Shown here piece after piece: positions 25,490 through 34,757 of a DNA stretch of 64,000 bases. Numbering within the stretch: position 1 is the stretch's first letter; each line of letters starts with the position of its first letter. Made by a program: the position numbers and the translations under genes. The notes below the pieces were generated by a model, which did not search any database, was not told the DNA's origin, and was given only the letters and a program-made list of their open reading frames with translations. The stretch is from Harenicola maris. Lineage in GTDB: Bacteria > Pseudomonadota > Alphaproteobacteria > Rhodobacterales > Rhodobacteraceae. The DNA is taken from positions 1,364,001 through 1,428,000 of the forward strand of contig JADQAZ010000001.1 of assembly GCA_018524345.1 (NCBI GenBank). Reading direction: 5' to 3'.

Positions 25490-26587
25490 ATGACCAACGC
25501 ACTGACAACAGAATTTACAGGCCTGACATTCGTTAACCCCTTTGTGCTGGCCTCCGCGCCGCCAACGGAAAGCAAACGCAAAATTCTCAAGGCCTTCGAA
25601 TCCGGCTGGGGCGGTGTCGTCACCAAAACCATCGGCCTGCATCCGGTGGAAAACGTCGCCGGCCCCAAAACCGTCTACCAGCGCACGAGCGAGGAAAAAC
25701 CCTATGTCTCGCGCACCAAACGCCCCGATACGGTCTCTCATTCCTCTTGGAACTGGGAACTGATCTCCGACCAGCCGCTGGAACAATGGCTGCCCGACCT
25801 CAAGGAGATCAAGGAAACCTACCCCGACCGCATGGTCATCGCCTCCATCATGGCCGGCGCCGGCAGCGAGGAGGAAATGGACAACTGGCGCAAACTGGCG
25901 ACCGAAGTCGTCAAGGTGGGCTGCGATGCGCTCGAACTCAACCTCTCCTGCCCCCATATGGACCGCAAGGACATGGGCGCCAATGTCGCCAATGACGAGG
26001 AGATCATCACCTCCATTCTCAACGCGGTGAAACAGGTGGTCGATGTGCCGATCTGGGTCAAACTGACCCCCTCCACCGCAACGCTGGTCGATGCCGCCGC
26101 TGCCGCCTATGCGGCGGGCGCGGCCTCGATCTCCCTGTGCAACACCTTCCCCTCCCTGCCCCTGATGGACCCCGAAACCCATAAATTCGAGGTCGAGGTC
26201 GACGGGCTCGTCACCTCCGGCGGTCAGGGCGGCCTCGCCATCCTCAATCAAGCGCTGCTGCGGGTCTCCGACATCAACCGCGCCTTCCCGGACAAGCCGA
26301 TCTCCGGCATCGGCGGCATCAAGGGCTTCCACGAGGCCTTCAACTTCATCGTCCACGGCGCGGGCAACCTTCAGGTCTGCACCGCCGCGATGGAGGAAAA
26401 AGGCAGCGGCGGCGTCGGCATCAAGCTCATTCAGGAACTCAAGGACGACCTGACCGACTACCTCAAGCGCAAGGGATATAACTCGATCGAGGATTTCCGC
26501 GGCATCGCCCGCGAACGCATCGTCGAACACTCCCAAATCCGCCGCAAAAGCGATGATTACAACGGCGGCTACCAAAAGTCGGCCTGA
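25490..26587 (+). CDS. PreA-like dihydropyrimidine/dihydroorotate dehydrogenase-fold protein without Fe-S domain
   Basis: This 365-residue FMN-barrel protein is closest to the PreA subunit of NAD-dependent dihydropyrimidine dehydrogenase (segments GLTFVNPFVLASAPPT, GWGGVVTKTIG, ELNLSCPHMDRKDMG, ISGIGGIKGFHEA, GAGNLQVCTA). The usual PreA is over 400 residues with a C-terminal ferredoxin-like cluster domain. This one stops shortly after the barrel and has no CxxCxxC motif. No PreT partner is adjacent. It may use a different electron partner or act in another pathway. A RutR-like operator precedes it and a long terminator follows, so it is transcribed alone. Confidence 0.8.
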   Translation: MTNALTTEFTGLTFVNPFVLASAPPTESKRKILKAFESGWGGVVTKTIGLHPVENVAGPKTVYQRTSEEKPYVSRTKRPDTVSHSSWNWELISDQPLEQWLPDLKEIKETYPDRMVIASIMAGAGSEEEMDNWRKLATEVVKVGCDALELNLSCPHMDRKDMGANVANDEEIITSILNAVKQVVDVPIWVKLTPSTATLVDAAAAAYAAGAASISLCNTFPSLPLMDPETHKFEVEVDGLVTSGGQGGLAILNQALLRVSDINRAFPDKPISGIGGIKGFHEAFNFIVHGAGNLQVCTAAMEEKGSGGVGIKLIQELKDDLTDYLKRKGYNSIEDFRGIARERIVEHSQIRRKSDDYNGGYQKSA

Positions 26588-26614
26588 TCAGGCCGCATAA
26601 CCACCTCTCACGCG

Positions 26615-26692
26615 AAAAGGCCCTGCGCCTGACCTGCCCTGCCCTGTCATTAAATGACAAGGCGGCGCAGGATCAGGCCGCAGGGCCTTTTT
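26615..26692 (+). terminator. Long nested terminator after the PreA-like gene
   Basis: The outer arms AAAAGGCCCTGCG (26615-26627) and CGCAGGGCCTTTTT (26679-26692) pair. Inner arms continue towards an apical TGTCAT-TAA-ATGACA stem. A run of five T ends the structure. The hairpin is much larger than a minimal terminator. Confidence 0.75.
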
Positions 26693-26753
26693 CGCCGCCC
26701 GCTGCCCCGCAATGCGGGGTGGACAATCCCTCCCCCAGTTTTCAAAGTGCGCC

Positions 26754-27695
26754 ATGACCACCAAAAACATCATCATCGACACCGATCCGGGGCAGGACGA
26801 CGCCCTCGCCATCCTCCTCGCCCTCGCCAGCCCGCAGGACCTTACCCTCCTCGGCATCACCTGCGTTGCAGGCAATGTCCCGCTGGCCCTGACACAGCTC
26901 AACGCCCGCAAGGTGGTTGAGGTCGCAGGCGCGCAAACCCCCGTCTATGCGGGCTGCGACGCGCCCCTTGCCCGCCCGCTGCTCACAGCCGAACATGTCC
27001 ATGGCCGCACCGGCCTCGACGGGATCGAACTGCCAGAGCCGCAACTGCCCCTGCAAGACCAACACGGCGTTGATTTCATTATCGAAACCCTGCGCAATGA
27101 GCCGGAGGGCAGCGTCACCCTCTGCCCCCTCGGCCCGCTGACCAATATCGCCTCGGCCCTGCAAAAGGCCCCCGATATCGCCCCCCGCATCAAGGAAATC
27201 GTCCTCATGGGCGGCGCCTATTTCGAGGTCGGCAATATTACCCCCGCCGCCGAGTTCAACATCTACGTTGACCCCGAGGCCGCCAAAATCGTCTTCGCCT
27301 CCGGCGCGCCCATCACCGTCATGCCGCTGGACGTGACCCATAAGGTGCTGGTCACGCCCCCCCGCGTGCAGGCCCTGCGCGATATCGGCAACCGCACCGG
27401 CACAGTCTGCGCCGATTGGGTCTCCTTCTTCGAGCGTTTCGACACCGCCAAATACGGCAGCACCGGCGCCCCCCTGCATGACCCCACCACAATCGCCTAT
27501 CTGCTGGAACCGGGCCTCTTCACAGGCCGCCAGATCAACGTCGAAATCGAAACCACCAGCGATCTGACCATGGGCATGACCGTGGCCGACTGGTGGCGCG
27601 TCACCGACCGGCCCGCCAATGCCATGTTCATGGGCGATGTCGATGCGGATGGCTTCTTTGCCCTGCTGACCAGCCGCTTGGCCCGCCTGCCATGA
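26754..27695 (+). CDS. Nucleoside hydrolase (inosine-uridine preferring type)
   Basis: This 313-residue enzyme hydrolyses the N-glycosidic bond of nucleosides to ribose and base. The Ca2+-binding signature DTDPGQDDA is at residues 9-17. The later segments VLMGGAYFEVGNITPAAEFNIYVDPEAA and PLHDPTTIAYL carry the remaining ligands and catalytic His. The length is standard. Its stop overlaps the start of the following GNAT gene as ATGA, so the two are co-translated. Close to the PreA-like gene, suggesting a pyrimidine/nucleoside salvage neighbourhood. Confidence 0.93.
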   Translation: MTTKNIIIDTDPGQDDALAILLALASPQDLTLLGITCVAGNVPLALTQLNARKVVEVAGAQTPVYAGCDAPLARPLLTAEHVHGRTGLDGIELPEPQLPLQDQHGVDFIIETLRNEPEGSVTLCPLGPLTNIASALQKAPDIAPRIKEIVLMGGAYFEVGNITPAAEFNIYVDPEAAKIVFASGAPITVMPLDVTHKVLVTPPRVQALRDIGNRTGTVCADWVSFFERFDTAKYGSTGAPLHDPTTIAYLLEPGLFTGRQINVEIETTSDLTMGMTVADWWRVTDRPANAMFMGDVDADGFFALLTSRLARLP

Positions 27696-28141
27696 GCGCA
27701 AAACTCCACCTTTGCACCGCCGATGACGCGGAAAAGCTCATGCCCCTGATCGAGGCTTTCCATACGGAAATGGAGCTGCCCCATGACCCCGCCCGCGTCA
27801 CCGCGGCCCTCGCCCCCCTGCTCGATGGCTCGCCCCATGGCGCCGCCTATCTGATCGGCCCCCGCGTCGCGCCCGTGGGCTATATCGTGGTCTGCTTCGG
27901 CTATTCGCTCGAACTCGGCGGCATCGACGGCTTCATTGACGAATTCTACATCCGCCCCCGCGTGCGTGGCCGCGGCATGGGGACAGAGGTCCTTCAGGCC
28001 CTCGTCCCCGCCCTCGCCGCAGGCGGCGTCATGGCCCTCCACCTCGAGGTCGACAGAGAGGACGCCAAAGCACAGCGCCTCTACACCCGCGCCCATTTCA
28101 AAATGCGCGAGCGCTACGCCCTGATGACCCGCCAGTTCTGA
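27692..28141 (+). CDS. GNAT family N-acetyltransferase
   Basis: This 149-residue GNAT fold has the acetyl-CoA-binding segment IRPRVRGRGMGTEVLQAL (R/Q-x-x-G-x-G/A type) and a C-terminal LEVDREDAKAQRLYTRAHF stretch. It overlaps the nucleoside hydrolase stop by 4 bp (ATGA). The acceptor substrate cannot be read from sequence; the coupling to a nucleoside hydrolase does not identify it. Confidence 0.88.
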   Translation: MSAKLHLCTADDAEKLMPLIEAFHTEMELPHDPARVTAALAPLLDGSPHGAAYLIGPRVAPVGYIVVCFGYSLELGGIDGFIDEFYIRPRVRGRGMGTEVLQALVPALAAGGVMALHLEVDREDAKAQRLYTRAHFKMRERYALMTRQF

Positions 28142-28171
28142 CCGCGCCCATCTGATCACCGAAAGGCCGAT

Positions 28172-29590
28172 ATGAAACTCCCGCTACAGGCCCAATACGC
28201 CGCCCTCCCGGACCGCTTCTTTGCCGCGCAGCCGCCAAAGCCCGTGGCCGCGCCCGATCTTCTGTTCCTCAACGCCCCCCTCGCCGAAAGCCTCGGGCTA
28301 GACCCCGCCGCCCTACGCTCCCCCGAAGGCATTGATATCCTCGCCGGAAACGCAGTGGCAGAGGGCACGCGCCCGCTGGCACAGGTCTACTCCGGCCACC
28401 AGTTCGGCAACTTCAGCCCCCAACTCGGCGATGGCCGCGCCCTCCTGCTGGGAGAGGTCGAGGCAGAGGGCAAAACCTACGATATCCAACTCAAAGGCTC
28501 CGGCCCCACACCCTTTTCCCGCAATGGCGACGGGCGCGCGGGCCTCGGCCCGGTGCTGCGCGAATACATCATGTCAGAGGCCATGCAGGCCCTCGGCGTG
28601 CCCACCACCCGCGCCCTCGCCGCCGTCACCACCGGCGAAAGGGTGCAGCGCGAAACCGCCCTGCCCGGCGCCATCCTCACCCGCGTCGCCCGCAGCCACA
28701 TCCGCGTCGGCACCTTCCAGTTCTTCGCCGCACGGCAGGACACAGAGGCCCTGCAAATCCTCACCGATTTCGCCATCACCCGCCACTACCCCGAGGCAAC
28801 CGATGCGCTGGACCTCCTCCGCGCCGTGGTGCAGGCACAGGCCGAACTGATCGCCCACTGGATGACCATCGGCTTCGTCCACGGGGTGATGAACACCGAC
28901 AACTGCGCCGTGTCGGGCGAAACCATCGACTACGGCCCCGCCGCCTTCCTCGACACCTACCACCCCAATATGGTCTTCTCCTCCATCGACCGGAACGGGC
29001 GCTATGCCTTTGGCCAGCAACCCAATATCGCCGCATGGAACCTCGCCCAACTGGCCACCGCCCTGCTGCCCCTCATGGGCGAACGCGAGGCGGCCATCGA
29101 GGCCGCGACAGAGGCCGTCAATGGCTTTGGCCCCGCACTAGAAACCGCATGGCTCGCCCGCTACCGCGCCAAACTCGGCCTGACGAGCCAGCAGGAGGGC
29201 GACGTCGACCTCATCACTTCCCTCCTGCGCATGATGGCAGAGGGCCAAGCCGATTTCACCAATACCTTCCGCGCCCTCGGCACCGCCAAAGCCCGCGACC
29301 AATTCGTCATCCCCACCGCCTTCGACGCATGGAACGCCAAATGGCAGGGCCGCCTCGCGGCTGAGGGCCCAGCAGAGGACCTCCTCCCCCGCCTCCATGC
29401 CGCCAACCCCGCCATAATCCCCCGCACCCACCGCATCGAACAGGCGATCACAGCAGCCACCGCAGGCGACCTGACCCCCGCCAAACGCCTCATCATAGCC
29501 CTCGAAACCCCCTTCGAGGCAACAGACCCAGACCTCGCCCGCCCCCCAAGCGACGAAGAACGCATCACCCGCACCTTCTGCGGCACCTGA
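28172..29590 (+). CDS. selO: Protein adenylyltransferase SelO (YdiU/UPF0061)
   Basis: This 472-residue pseudokinase-fold enzyme transfers AMP to hydroxyl side chains of proteins. Family blocks are [69 protein letters not shown] (catalytic loop and metal-binding Asp) and the C-terminal TFCGT. Cys470 occupies the position of selenocysteine in animal SelO. Starts 30 bp after the GNAT gene and is probably in the same transcript. Confidence 0.95.
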   Translation: MKLPLQAQYAALPDRFFAAQPPKPVAAPDLLFLNAPLAESLGLDPAALRSPEGIDILAGNAVAEGTRPLAQVYSGHQFGNFSPQLGDGRALLLGEVEAEGKTYDIQLKGSGPTPFSRNGDGRAGLGPVLREYIMSEAMQALGVPTTRALAAVTTGERVQRETALPGAILTRVARSHIRVGTFQFFAARQDTEALQILTDFAITRHYPEATDALDLLRAVVQAQAELIAHWMTIGFVHGVMNTDNCAVSGETIDYGPAAFLDTYHPNMVFSSIDRNGRYAFGQQPNIAAWNLAQLATALLPLMGEREAAIEAATEAVNGFGPALETAWLARYRAKLGLTSQQEGDVDLITSLLRMMAEGQADFTNTFRALGTAKARDQFVIPTAFDAWNAKWQGRLAAEGPAEDLLPRLHAANPAIIPRTHRIEQAITAATAGDLTPAKRLIIALETPFEATDPDLARPPSDEERITRTFCGT

Positions 29591-29702
29591 ATTTACGACA
29601 GATTATTCAACAGTAAAATCAATCGTCTACCGGCAATCCCCGAAGCCATCCCGAAAAGACCGCCCTGCGGCAACAGGCTCTAAGGTTAAAAGACAGACCA
29701 AC

Positions 29703-29832
29703 CAATGCCTCCCCCTTCCCCACTATGAGGCATTGCGCCCCGCCCCTTCGGGCGGGGCGCTACGCCAGGGCAGGCGCGCGGGCTTCGCCCGCGCGCCTGC
29801 CCTGGCCCCGGTCCGGTGACGCAGGTCACCGG
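29703..29832. repeat. Array of four consecutive perfect hairpins
   Basis: The 329-bp gap after selO holds four hairpins in a row: 29703-29735 (9-bp stem), 29735-29760 (11-bp stem, CTTC loop), 29765-29805 (19-bp stem, TTC loop) and 29813-29832 (8-bp stem, GCAG loop). None has a T-run. The middle two are extremely GC-rich. They could act as selO 3'-end or REP-like elements. No gene is seen in 29591-29919. Confidence 0.7.
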
Positions 29833-29919
29833 AAACGCTCTCCCACCCCCCGCAAATCCACAGGTGCCAAGAGCCAGCCACCGTGCTAGATCATCCCAAA
29901 CAAGCTAAGGGACAGGCTC

Positions 29920-31167
29920 ATGAATATTCTCCAAATTGCCTCGCTGCTCATCGTGTTGGCGGCCGCCTTCGGCACCATCAACTACCTCTTTTTGCGCCTG
30001 CCCTCTGCCATCGGCATCCTGATCGTGGCCCTTGCGGCCTCTCTGGCGCTGATGTTGCTGGATGTCATCGCCCCCGGCCTCGGGGTCTCGGCGCAGATCA
30101 CCGGCGTGGTCAAGGGCATCGAATTCTCCGACGCCCTCTTGGAGGGGATGCTGGGGCTGCTGCTCTTTGCCGGTGCCCTCCATGTCAAAATCAACGATCT
30201 CAAGGCTCAGGCCGTCGTCGTCCTCTTGATGGCGACCATAGGCGTCGGCCTCTCCACCGTGATCGCCGGTGTCGGCTTTAGCTGGATCACCGGCATGCCG
30301 CTGATGATCGCGCTGGTCTTTGGCGCGCTGATCTCCCCCACCGATCCCGTCGCTGTCCTTGGCGTGCTACGGCAGGCGAACCTGCGCAAATCGCTGGAAA
30401 CCAAGATCGCGGGCGAGAGCCTGTTCAACGATGGCGTCGGCTATGTGGTCTTCCTCGTCCTCGTCGGCCTCGCCTTTCCGGGCGATGACCACCACGGCTC
30501 GGGCTTTGCCGATGCGGCCAAGCTCTTCTTTCAGGAGGCCATCGGCGGCGCACTCCTTGGCCTTGCCCTCGGCTTTGTCGTCTTTCGCCTCATGCGCCGG
30601 ATCGACGATTACTCGCTCGAGGTCCTGCTCACCCTCGCCCTTGCCTTTGGCGGCTACGAGCTGGCGATCTACCTGCATTTCTCCGCCCCCATCATGGCGG
30701 TCTGCGCCGGTCTGCTGATCGGAGAGGTCTCCCACGGGGACGCCATGTCCGAAACCACCCGCAAATATGTCGATGCCTTCTGGATGCTGGTGGACGAGAT
30801 CCTCAACGCCGTGCTCTTCCTGATGATCGGGGTCGAGCTTTTCGCCATCACCTTCGAGGCCTCGATGCTCACCTCCATGGTTGGCGGCCTTGCCCTTGCC
30901 CTGCTGGCCCGTTTCGCGGCGGTGGCGGTGCCGATCGTGCTGCTCAAACCCTTCCGCGAATTCCCCCGCGATGTGATCCCGGTGATGACATGGGGCGGGC
31001 TCAAGGGCGGCATCTCCGTCGCCCTCGCGCTCTCCCTGCCGGACACGGAATGGAAGCCGCTGATCCTGACCACCACCTATGCCATCGTGGTCTTCTCGAT
31101 CATCGTGCAGGGCCTCACCGTGGCGCCGCTGGCCCAGAAAATCGCGGGCGCGCCCAAAACCATGTAG
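29920..31167 (+). CDS. CPA1-family Na+/H+ antiporter (NhaP-like)
   Basis: This 415-residue inner-membrane protein has about 12 hydrophobic helices. The ion-site motifs are GALISPTDPVAVLG (Asp in TM5) and GESLFNDGVGYVVF (Asn-Asp in TM6), both standard for CPA1 exchangers. It ends with SLPDTEWKPLILTTTYAIVVFSIIVQGLTV, also typical. It exchanges Na+ or K+ for protons and fits a marine organism. Ribosome binding AAGGGA lies upstream. Convergent with the next gene, 4 bp apart. Confidence 0.92.
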   Translation: MNILQIASLLIVLAAAFGTINYLFLRLPSAIGILIVALAASLALMLLDVIAPGLGVSAQITGVVKGIEFSDALLEGMLGLLLFAGALHVKINDLKAQAVVVLLMATIGVGLSTVIAGVGFSWITGMPLMIALVFGALISPTDPVAVLGVLRQANLRKSLETKIAGESLFNDGVGYVVFLVLVGLAFPGDDHHGSGFADAAKLFFQEAIGGALLGLALGFVVFRLMRRIDDYSLEVLLTLALAFGGYELAIYLHFSAPIMAVCAGLLIGEVSHGDAMSETTRKYVDAFWMLVDEILNAVLFLMIGVELFAITFEASMLTSMVGGLALALLARFAAVAVPIVLLKPFREFPRDVIPVMTWGGLKGGISVALALSLPDTEWKPLILTTTYAIVVFSIIVQGLTVAPLAQKIAGAPKTM

Positions 31168-31171
31168 GGCG

Positions 31172-32353
31172 CTACAGGAAATGGCGCCGCCAAATCTCGG
31201 CCCGCGCCGCGTCCCGCGCGGCGTAATCGCGCATCGCATCGCCAATATCGCGCGCCCCCTCGGGCGCGCGCTCCTCCGCCAAATCACTCATCCGCATCGT
31301 GTACCACGCGGTCACGCCGCCCTCGGGCGTCTCGGCAAACCGTGGAAACTCCGGCGCGGGCATCCGCCCCGCGCGCCATTGCTCGGGCAGGTCCGGCGCA
31401 AGAACCAGGGCCCGCGCCATCCCGACGACATCCACAACGCCCGAGGCAAGGGCCTCCTCCGCCTGCGCCCGCGTCTTGAAGCCGCCGGTCAGCATCAGCG
31501 GCTTTGACGTTCGCCGCCGCGCCTGCCGCGCAAACCCCATGAAATACGGCCCCCGCCCGCCACTGTCCGAGGCCGCCTTTGCACCCGGGAAATAGGTCCC
31601 GCCGCTGATATCAATCAAATCAACGCTGCTGCGATCCAAGGCCGCGATCACCTGCAAAGCCTCCGCCTCGGCCAAACCGCCCTCAAGCTGGTCCGAGGAA
31701 TTGAGCTTTACCCCGATGGCAAACGCCGGCCCCACGGCCCCGCGCACCGCCTCGATCACCTCAAGCAACAAGCGCATCCGGTTCTCGATCGGCCCGCCGT
31801 AACCATCCACACGCTTGTTAAACAGGGGCGAGAGGAACTGGCTGAGCAAAAACCCATGGGCCGCATGGATCTGCACCCCGCCAAATCCGGCCTCCTGCGA
31901 CCGTGCCGCAGAGGCGGCAAATTCCGCAGGCAAAGCCGCGATCTCGGCCGCCCCCATCTCGCCGCAGCGCAGGCCCGGTAAGTCCAAGGCACTCGGCCCC
32001 ACGGGCGCCGAGATCGGCCCATAGGCCAGCGCCCCCGCGTGCCCAAGCTGCGGCCAAATCTGCGCGCCATTCCCGCCGCCTTGGCGCGCCAAAGCGCGAA
32101 ACGCCGCCAAATCCGCCCCCGCATTCAAAACCAAATTCCCCGGCTTCTCCGCATAATGCGGCGAAACCTGAACCTCGCCAATCACAGCCAGCCCAAGCCC
32201 CCCCTCGGCCCATCTGGCATAAAGCCGCCCCTGCTCCGCCGTCGGCGCGCCCCTGCCATCCCCAAGGGAATCCGACATCGCCGATTTCGCGATCCGGTTC
32301 TTCAAAACCAGACCGCAGGGCAATCGAAGCCCCTCAAACACGCCCGCCGCCAT
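31172..32353 (-). CDS. NADH:flavin oxidoreductase (Old Yellow Enzyme family)
   Basis: This 393-residue FMN enzyme has a (beta/alpha)8 barrel. Characteristic parts are LKNRIAKSAMSD at the N-terminus, IWPQLGHAGA, GVQIHAAHGFLLSQFLSPLFNKRVDGYGGPIENRMRLLLEV and LTGGFKTRAQAEEAL. It probably reduces activated C=C bonds of enones; the physiological substrate is unknown. The start at 32353 (third codon of a possible longer form) has GGAAGGG at 8-bp spacing. Confidence 0.92.
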   Translation of the reverse strand: MAAGVFEGLRLPCGLVLKNRIAKSAMSDSLGDGRGAPTAEQGRLYARWAEGGLGLAVIGEVQVSPHYAEKPGNLVLNAGADLAAFRALARQGGGNGAQIWPQLGHAGALAYGPISAPVGPSALDLPGLRCGEMGAAEIAALPAEFAASAARSQEAGFGGVQIHAAHGFLLSQFLSPLFNKRVDGYGGPIENRMRLLLEVIEAVRGAVGPAFAIGVKLNSSDQLEGGLAEAEALQVIAALDRSSVDLIDISGGTYFPGAKAASDSGGRGPYFMGFARQARRRTSKPLMLTGGFKTRAQAEEALASGVVDVVGMARALVLAPDLPEQWRAGRMPAPEFPRFAETPEGGVTAWYTMRMSDLAEERAPEGARDIGDAMRDYAARDAARAEIWRRHFL

Positions 32354-32664
32354 GCGCATATCCCTTCCGCAACTCTCCCGGCCACCCTGCGCATTAACCT
32401 TGCCCGCCGCAACCGCCCCCCGAGTCGCCACCCGCTCCAACCCAAGGTATGAACAAAATTCCGCCCCCCTTGTGGGCGCAAAACCCATCGCCACAATCCC
32501 TAGTGGGCAACGCGAGATATCGGCAATTCAGGCGGGTTAACTGGTTAACCGTAAAGGCAGAAAAGCAACGCTTTTCAGAATGTTGCCGCAGTTTCCTCAC
32601 TTTTATCTGCTTAATATACTGTGAATATTCTAGCACTTGAGTGCAGACTGAATAAGGACGGCAA
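32354..32664. other. Intergenic region with tandem GGTTAAC repeat and small hairpin
   Basis: This 311-bp gap between divergent genes holds GGTTAAC-T-GGTTAACC (32535-32550, a direct repeat of a GTTAAC half-palindrome) and a 6-bp hairpin AAAAGC-AAC-GCTTTT (32561-32575). It must contain the promoters of the OYE gene and the GNAT-DUF2927 pair. No gene is seen. Confidence 0.4.
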
Positions 32665-33120
32665 ATGCCTGTAACGCCCCTCATCCGGCCCGTCGCAGCC
32701 GGTGACTTTGCCGCGTGGCAACCCCTCTGGAAGGCCTATCTCGCCTTCTACGACACCACCCTCCCGCAGGCTCATTACGAGTCCGCGTTCGAGCGCCTGC
32801 TCGCCGATGACGCCCATGACTTCAACGGTCTGGTGGCAGAGGTCGATGGCAAGCTGGTCGGGCTGACCCATTACCTGTTCCACCGCCACCTGTGGAAATC
32901 CGAACCCGTCTGCTACCTGCAAGACCTCTACGCCGATCCCGCCCTGCGCGGCATGGGCATTGGCCGCGCCCTGATCGAGGGGGTCTATGCCCGCGCCGAT
33001 CAGGCCAAGGCCCCCGCCGTCTATTGGCTGACGCAGGAATTCAACGAGACCGCGCGCCGCCTCTATGACCGCTGCGCCGACCTGACCCCTTTCATCAAAT
33101 ATACCCGGAGGCTCGCCTGA
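32665..33120 (+). CDS. GNAT family N-acetyltransferase
   Basis: This 151-residue protein has the GNAT acetyl-CoA motif DLYADPALRGMGIGRALIEGVYARA and the C-terminal YWLTQEFNETARRLYDR. AAGGA lies 8 bp before the ATG. Its TGA overlaps the start of the next gene (TGATG), suggesting coupling with the DUF2927 lipoprotein. Substrate unknown. Confidence 0.88.
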   Translation: MPVTPLIRPVAAGDFAAWQPLWKAYLAFYDTTLPQAHYESAFERLLADDAHDFNGLVAEVDGKLVGLTHYLFHRHLWKSEPVCYLQDLYADPALRGMGIGRALIEGVYARADQAKAPAVYWLTQEFNETARRLYDRCADLTPFIKYTRRLA

Positions 33121-34490
33121 TGTTTCCCCGCCTCCTGCCTGCCGCACTCTCCCTTCTGCTGGCCGCCTGCGCCGCCACGCCCACGCCCAATGTGGCCGAA
33201 CGGCGCGGCAATTTCGCCGGTGACCTGCCGCCGATGAAAACCTTCGCCGCGCCCCGCTCGCAGCGGCCCACGCGCTCCAACACCGATCTGGCCCGCGACT
33301 TTATGGAGCTCTCCTTCCGCATGGAAAGCGGCCGCCGCCTGCCCAAGCTCACCCGCTTCGAGGGGCCGATCACCGTCGCCGTCAGCGGCAATGCCCCCGG
33401 CTCGCTTCAGGGCGACCTGACGCGGCTGATCCAGCGCTTCCGCAGCGAGGCCGGCATCGACATCTCCCAGACCTCAAGCGCCTCCGAAGCCAATATCGTG
33501 ATCGAGGTGATCTCCAAACGCGAGCTGCAGCGTCTCGTGCCCCAAGCCGCCTGTTTCGTCGTGCCCCGCATCTCCAGCTGGAAGGAATTCAAACGCGCCC
33601 GACGTGGCTCTGTGGTCGATTGGACCACGCTGGTCACCCGCGAAAAGGCCGCGATCTTCCTGCCCGGCGATGTCTCCCCGCAGGAGGTCCGCGACTGCCT
33701 CCACGAGGAAATCGCACAGGCCCTCGGCCCGCTCAATGACCTCTACCGCCTGCAGGACTCTGTCTTCAACGACGACAATTTCCACACCGTCCTGACCGGT
33801 TTCGATATGATGATGCTGCGCGCCTACTACCACCCCGCCCTGCGCAACGGCATGTCCGAACAAGAGGTCGGCGCCCGCATCAATGCGGTTCTGGGCCAGA
33901 TCAACCCCGGCGGTCAGGGCCGCGCCGTGCGCAACACGCCCTCCACCCCCCGCGTCTGGAAGGACGCGATTGAAACTGCCCTCGGCCCCAAAGGCAGCGC
34001 AGAGGCCCGCATAGGCGCGGCCAAACGCGCGGTCTCCATCGCCAAATCGCGCGGCTGGACAGACGGGCGCACCGCCTTCGCCCTCTATGCCCTCGGCCGC
34101 CTCTCGCTGGTGCGCGAACCCGAACTCTCCCTCGCCTCCTTCCTCGAGAGCGCACAGCTCTATAAGGCCAACCCCGAAACACAGGTGCAGGCCGCCCATG
34201 TGGCGATGCAGCTGGCCGCCTTCTCGCTCTCTGCCGGTCAGGCCGACAGCACGCTGGTGCTGGTCAACCAATCCCTTCCCGCCGTGCGCGACGCCGAAAA
34301 CGCCGCCCTTCTGGCCACGCTCCTGCTGCTCAAGGCCGAGGCGCTTGACCTGATGGGCCGCACACCAGAGGCCGAAGGCGTGCGCGCCAATGGCCTTGGC
34401 TGGGCGCAATACGGCTTTGGCACCGGCCCCACCGTCCGCGCAAGGGTGAGCGAGATTGCCGCGTTGAAACCCCGCCGCACGATACAGTAA
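33120..34490 (+). CDS. DUF2927 lipoprotein
   Basis: This 456-residue protein has a lipoprotein signal peptide with lipobox LLAAC at about 14-18. The DUF2927 domain (about 55-260) contains the CLHEEIAQALGPLNDLYRLQDSVFNDD segment, a HExxQ-like stretch resembling a metalloprotease helix. The C-terminal half is helical (ASFLESAQLYKANPETQVQAAHVAMQLAAF), like tetratricopeptide-type repeats. The cellular role is unknown. It is common in Rhodobacteraceae and is co-translated with the preceding GNAT gene. Confidence 0.8.
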   Translation: MFPRLLPAALSLLLAACAATPTPNVAERRGNFAGDLPPMKTFAAPRSQRPTRSNTDLARDFMELSFRMESGRRLPKLTRFEGPITVAVSGNAPGSLQGDLTRLIQRFRSEAGIDISQTSSASEANIVIEVISKRELQRLVPQAACFVVPRISSWKEFKRARRGSVVDWTTLVTREKAAIFLPGDVSPQEVRDCLHEEIAQALGPLNDLYRLQDSVFNDDNFHTVLTGFDMMMLRAYYHPALRNGMSEQEVGARINAVLGQINPGGQGRAVRNTPSTPRVWKDAIETALGPKGSAEARIGAAKRAVSIAKSRGWTDGRTAFALYALGRLSLVREPELSLASFLESAQLYKANPETQVQAAHVAMQLAAFSLSAGQADSTLVLVNQSLPAVRDAENAALLATLLLLKAEALDLMGRTPEAEGVRANGLGWAQYGFGTGPTVRARVSEIAALKPRRTIQ

Positions 34491-34536
34491 AAGGCCGCAT
34501 AAGCCGCATTTGCGGCGGGTTAAAGGATACACTGGA

Positions 34537-34701
34537 ATGATCGTTCTTATCGCCGCCCTCGCGGGCGCATTCATCGGTGCCGCTCAGGCCAGACGCCGCA
34601 AGGGCGCGCGGCTCGATATGCTGCAATACGGCGCGGTCTATGCGATCGCCTTCGCCCTGCTCGGCCTGATCGTGACCATCGCTATCGAACGCATGCTCTA
34701 A
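34537..34701 (+). CDS. Small membrane protein (54 residues)
   Basis: The frame from ATG 34537 (AAAGGA about 10 bp upstream) encodes two hydrophobic helices (MIVLIAALAGAFIGAA and AVYAIAFALLGLIVTIAI) joined by a basic loop RRRKG. It lies 46 bp after the DUF2927 gene and 56 bp before the VWA gene on the same strand. No family is recognised, but the organisation looks real. Confidence 0.65.
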   Translation: MIVLIAALAGAFIGAAQARRRKGARLDMLQYGAVYAIAFALLGLIVTIAIERML

Positions 34702-34757
34702 CCCTTGCGCCCGCCCGCGCCTTGGCGCACCCTGCGGGCGCAACCAAAGGTCAGGCC

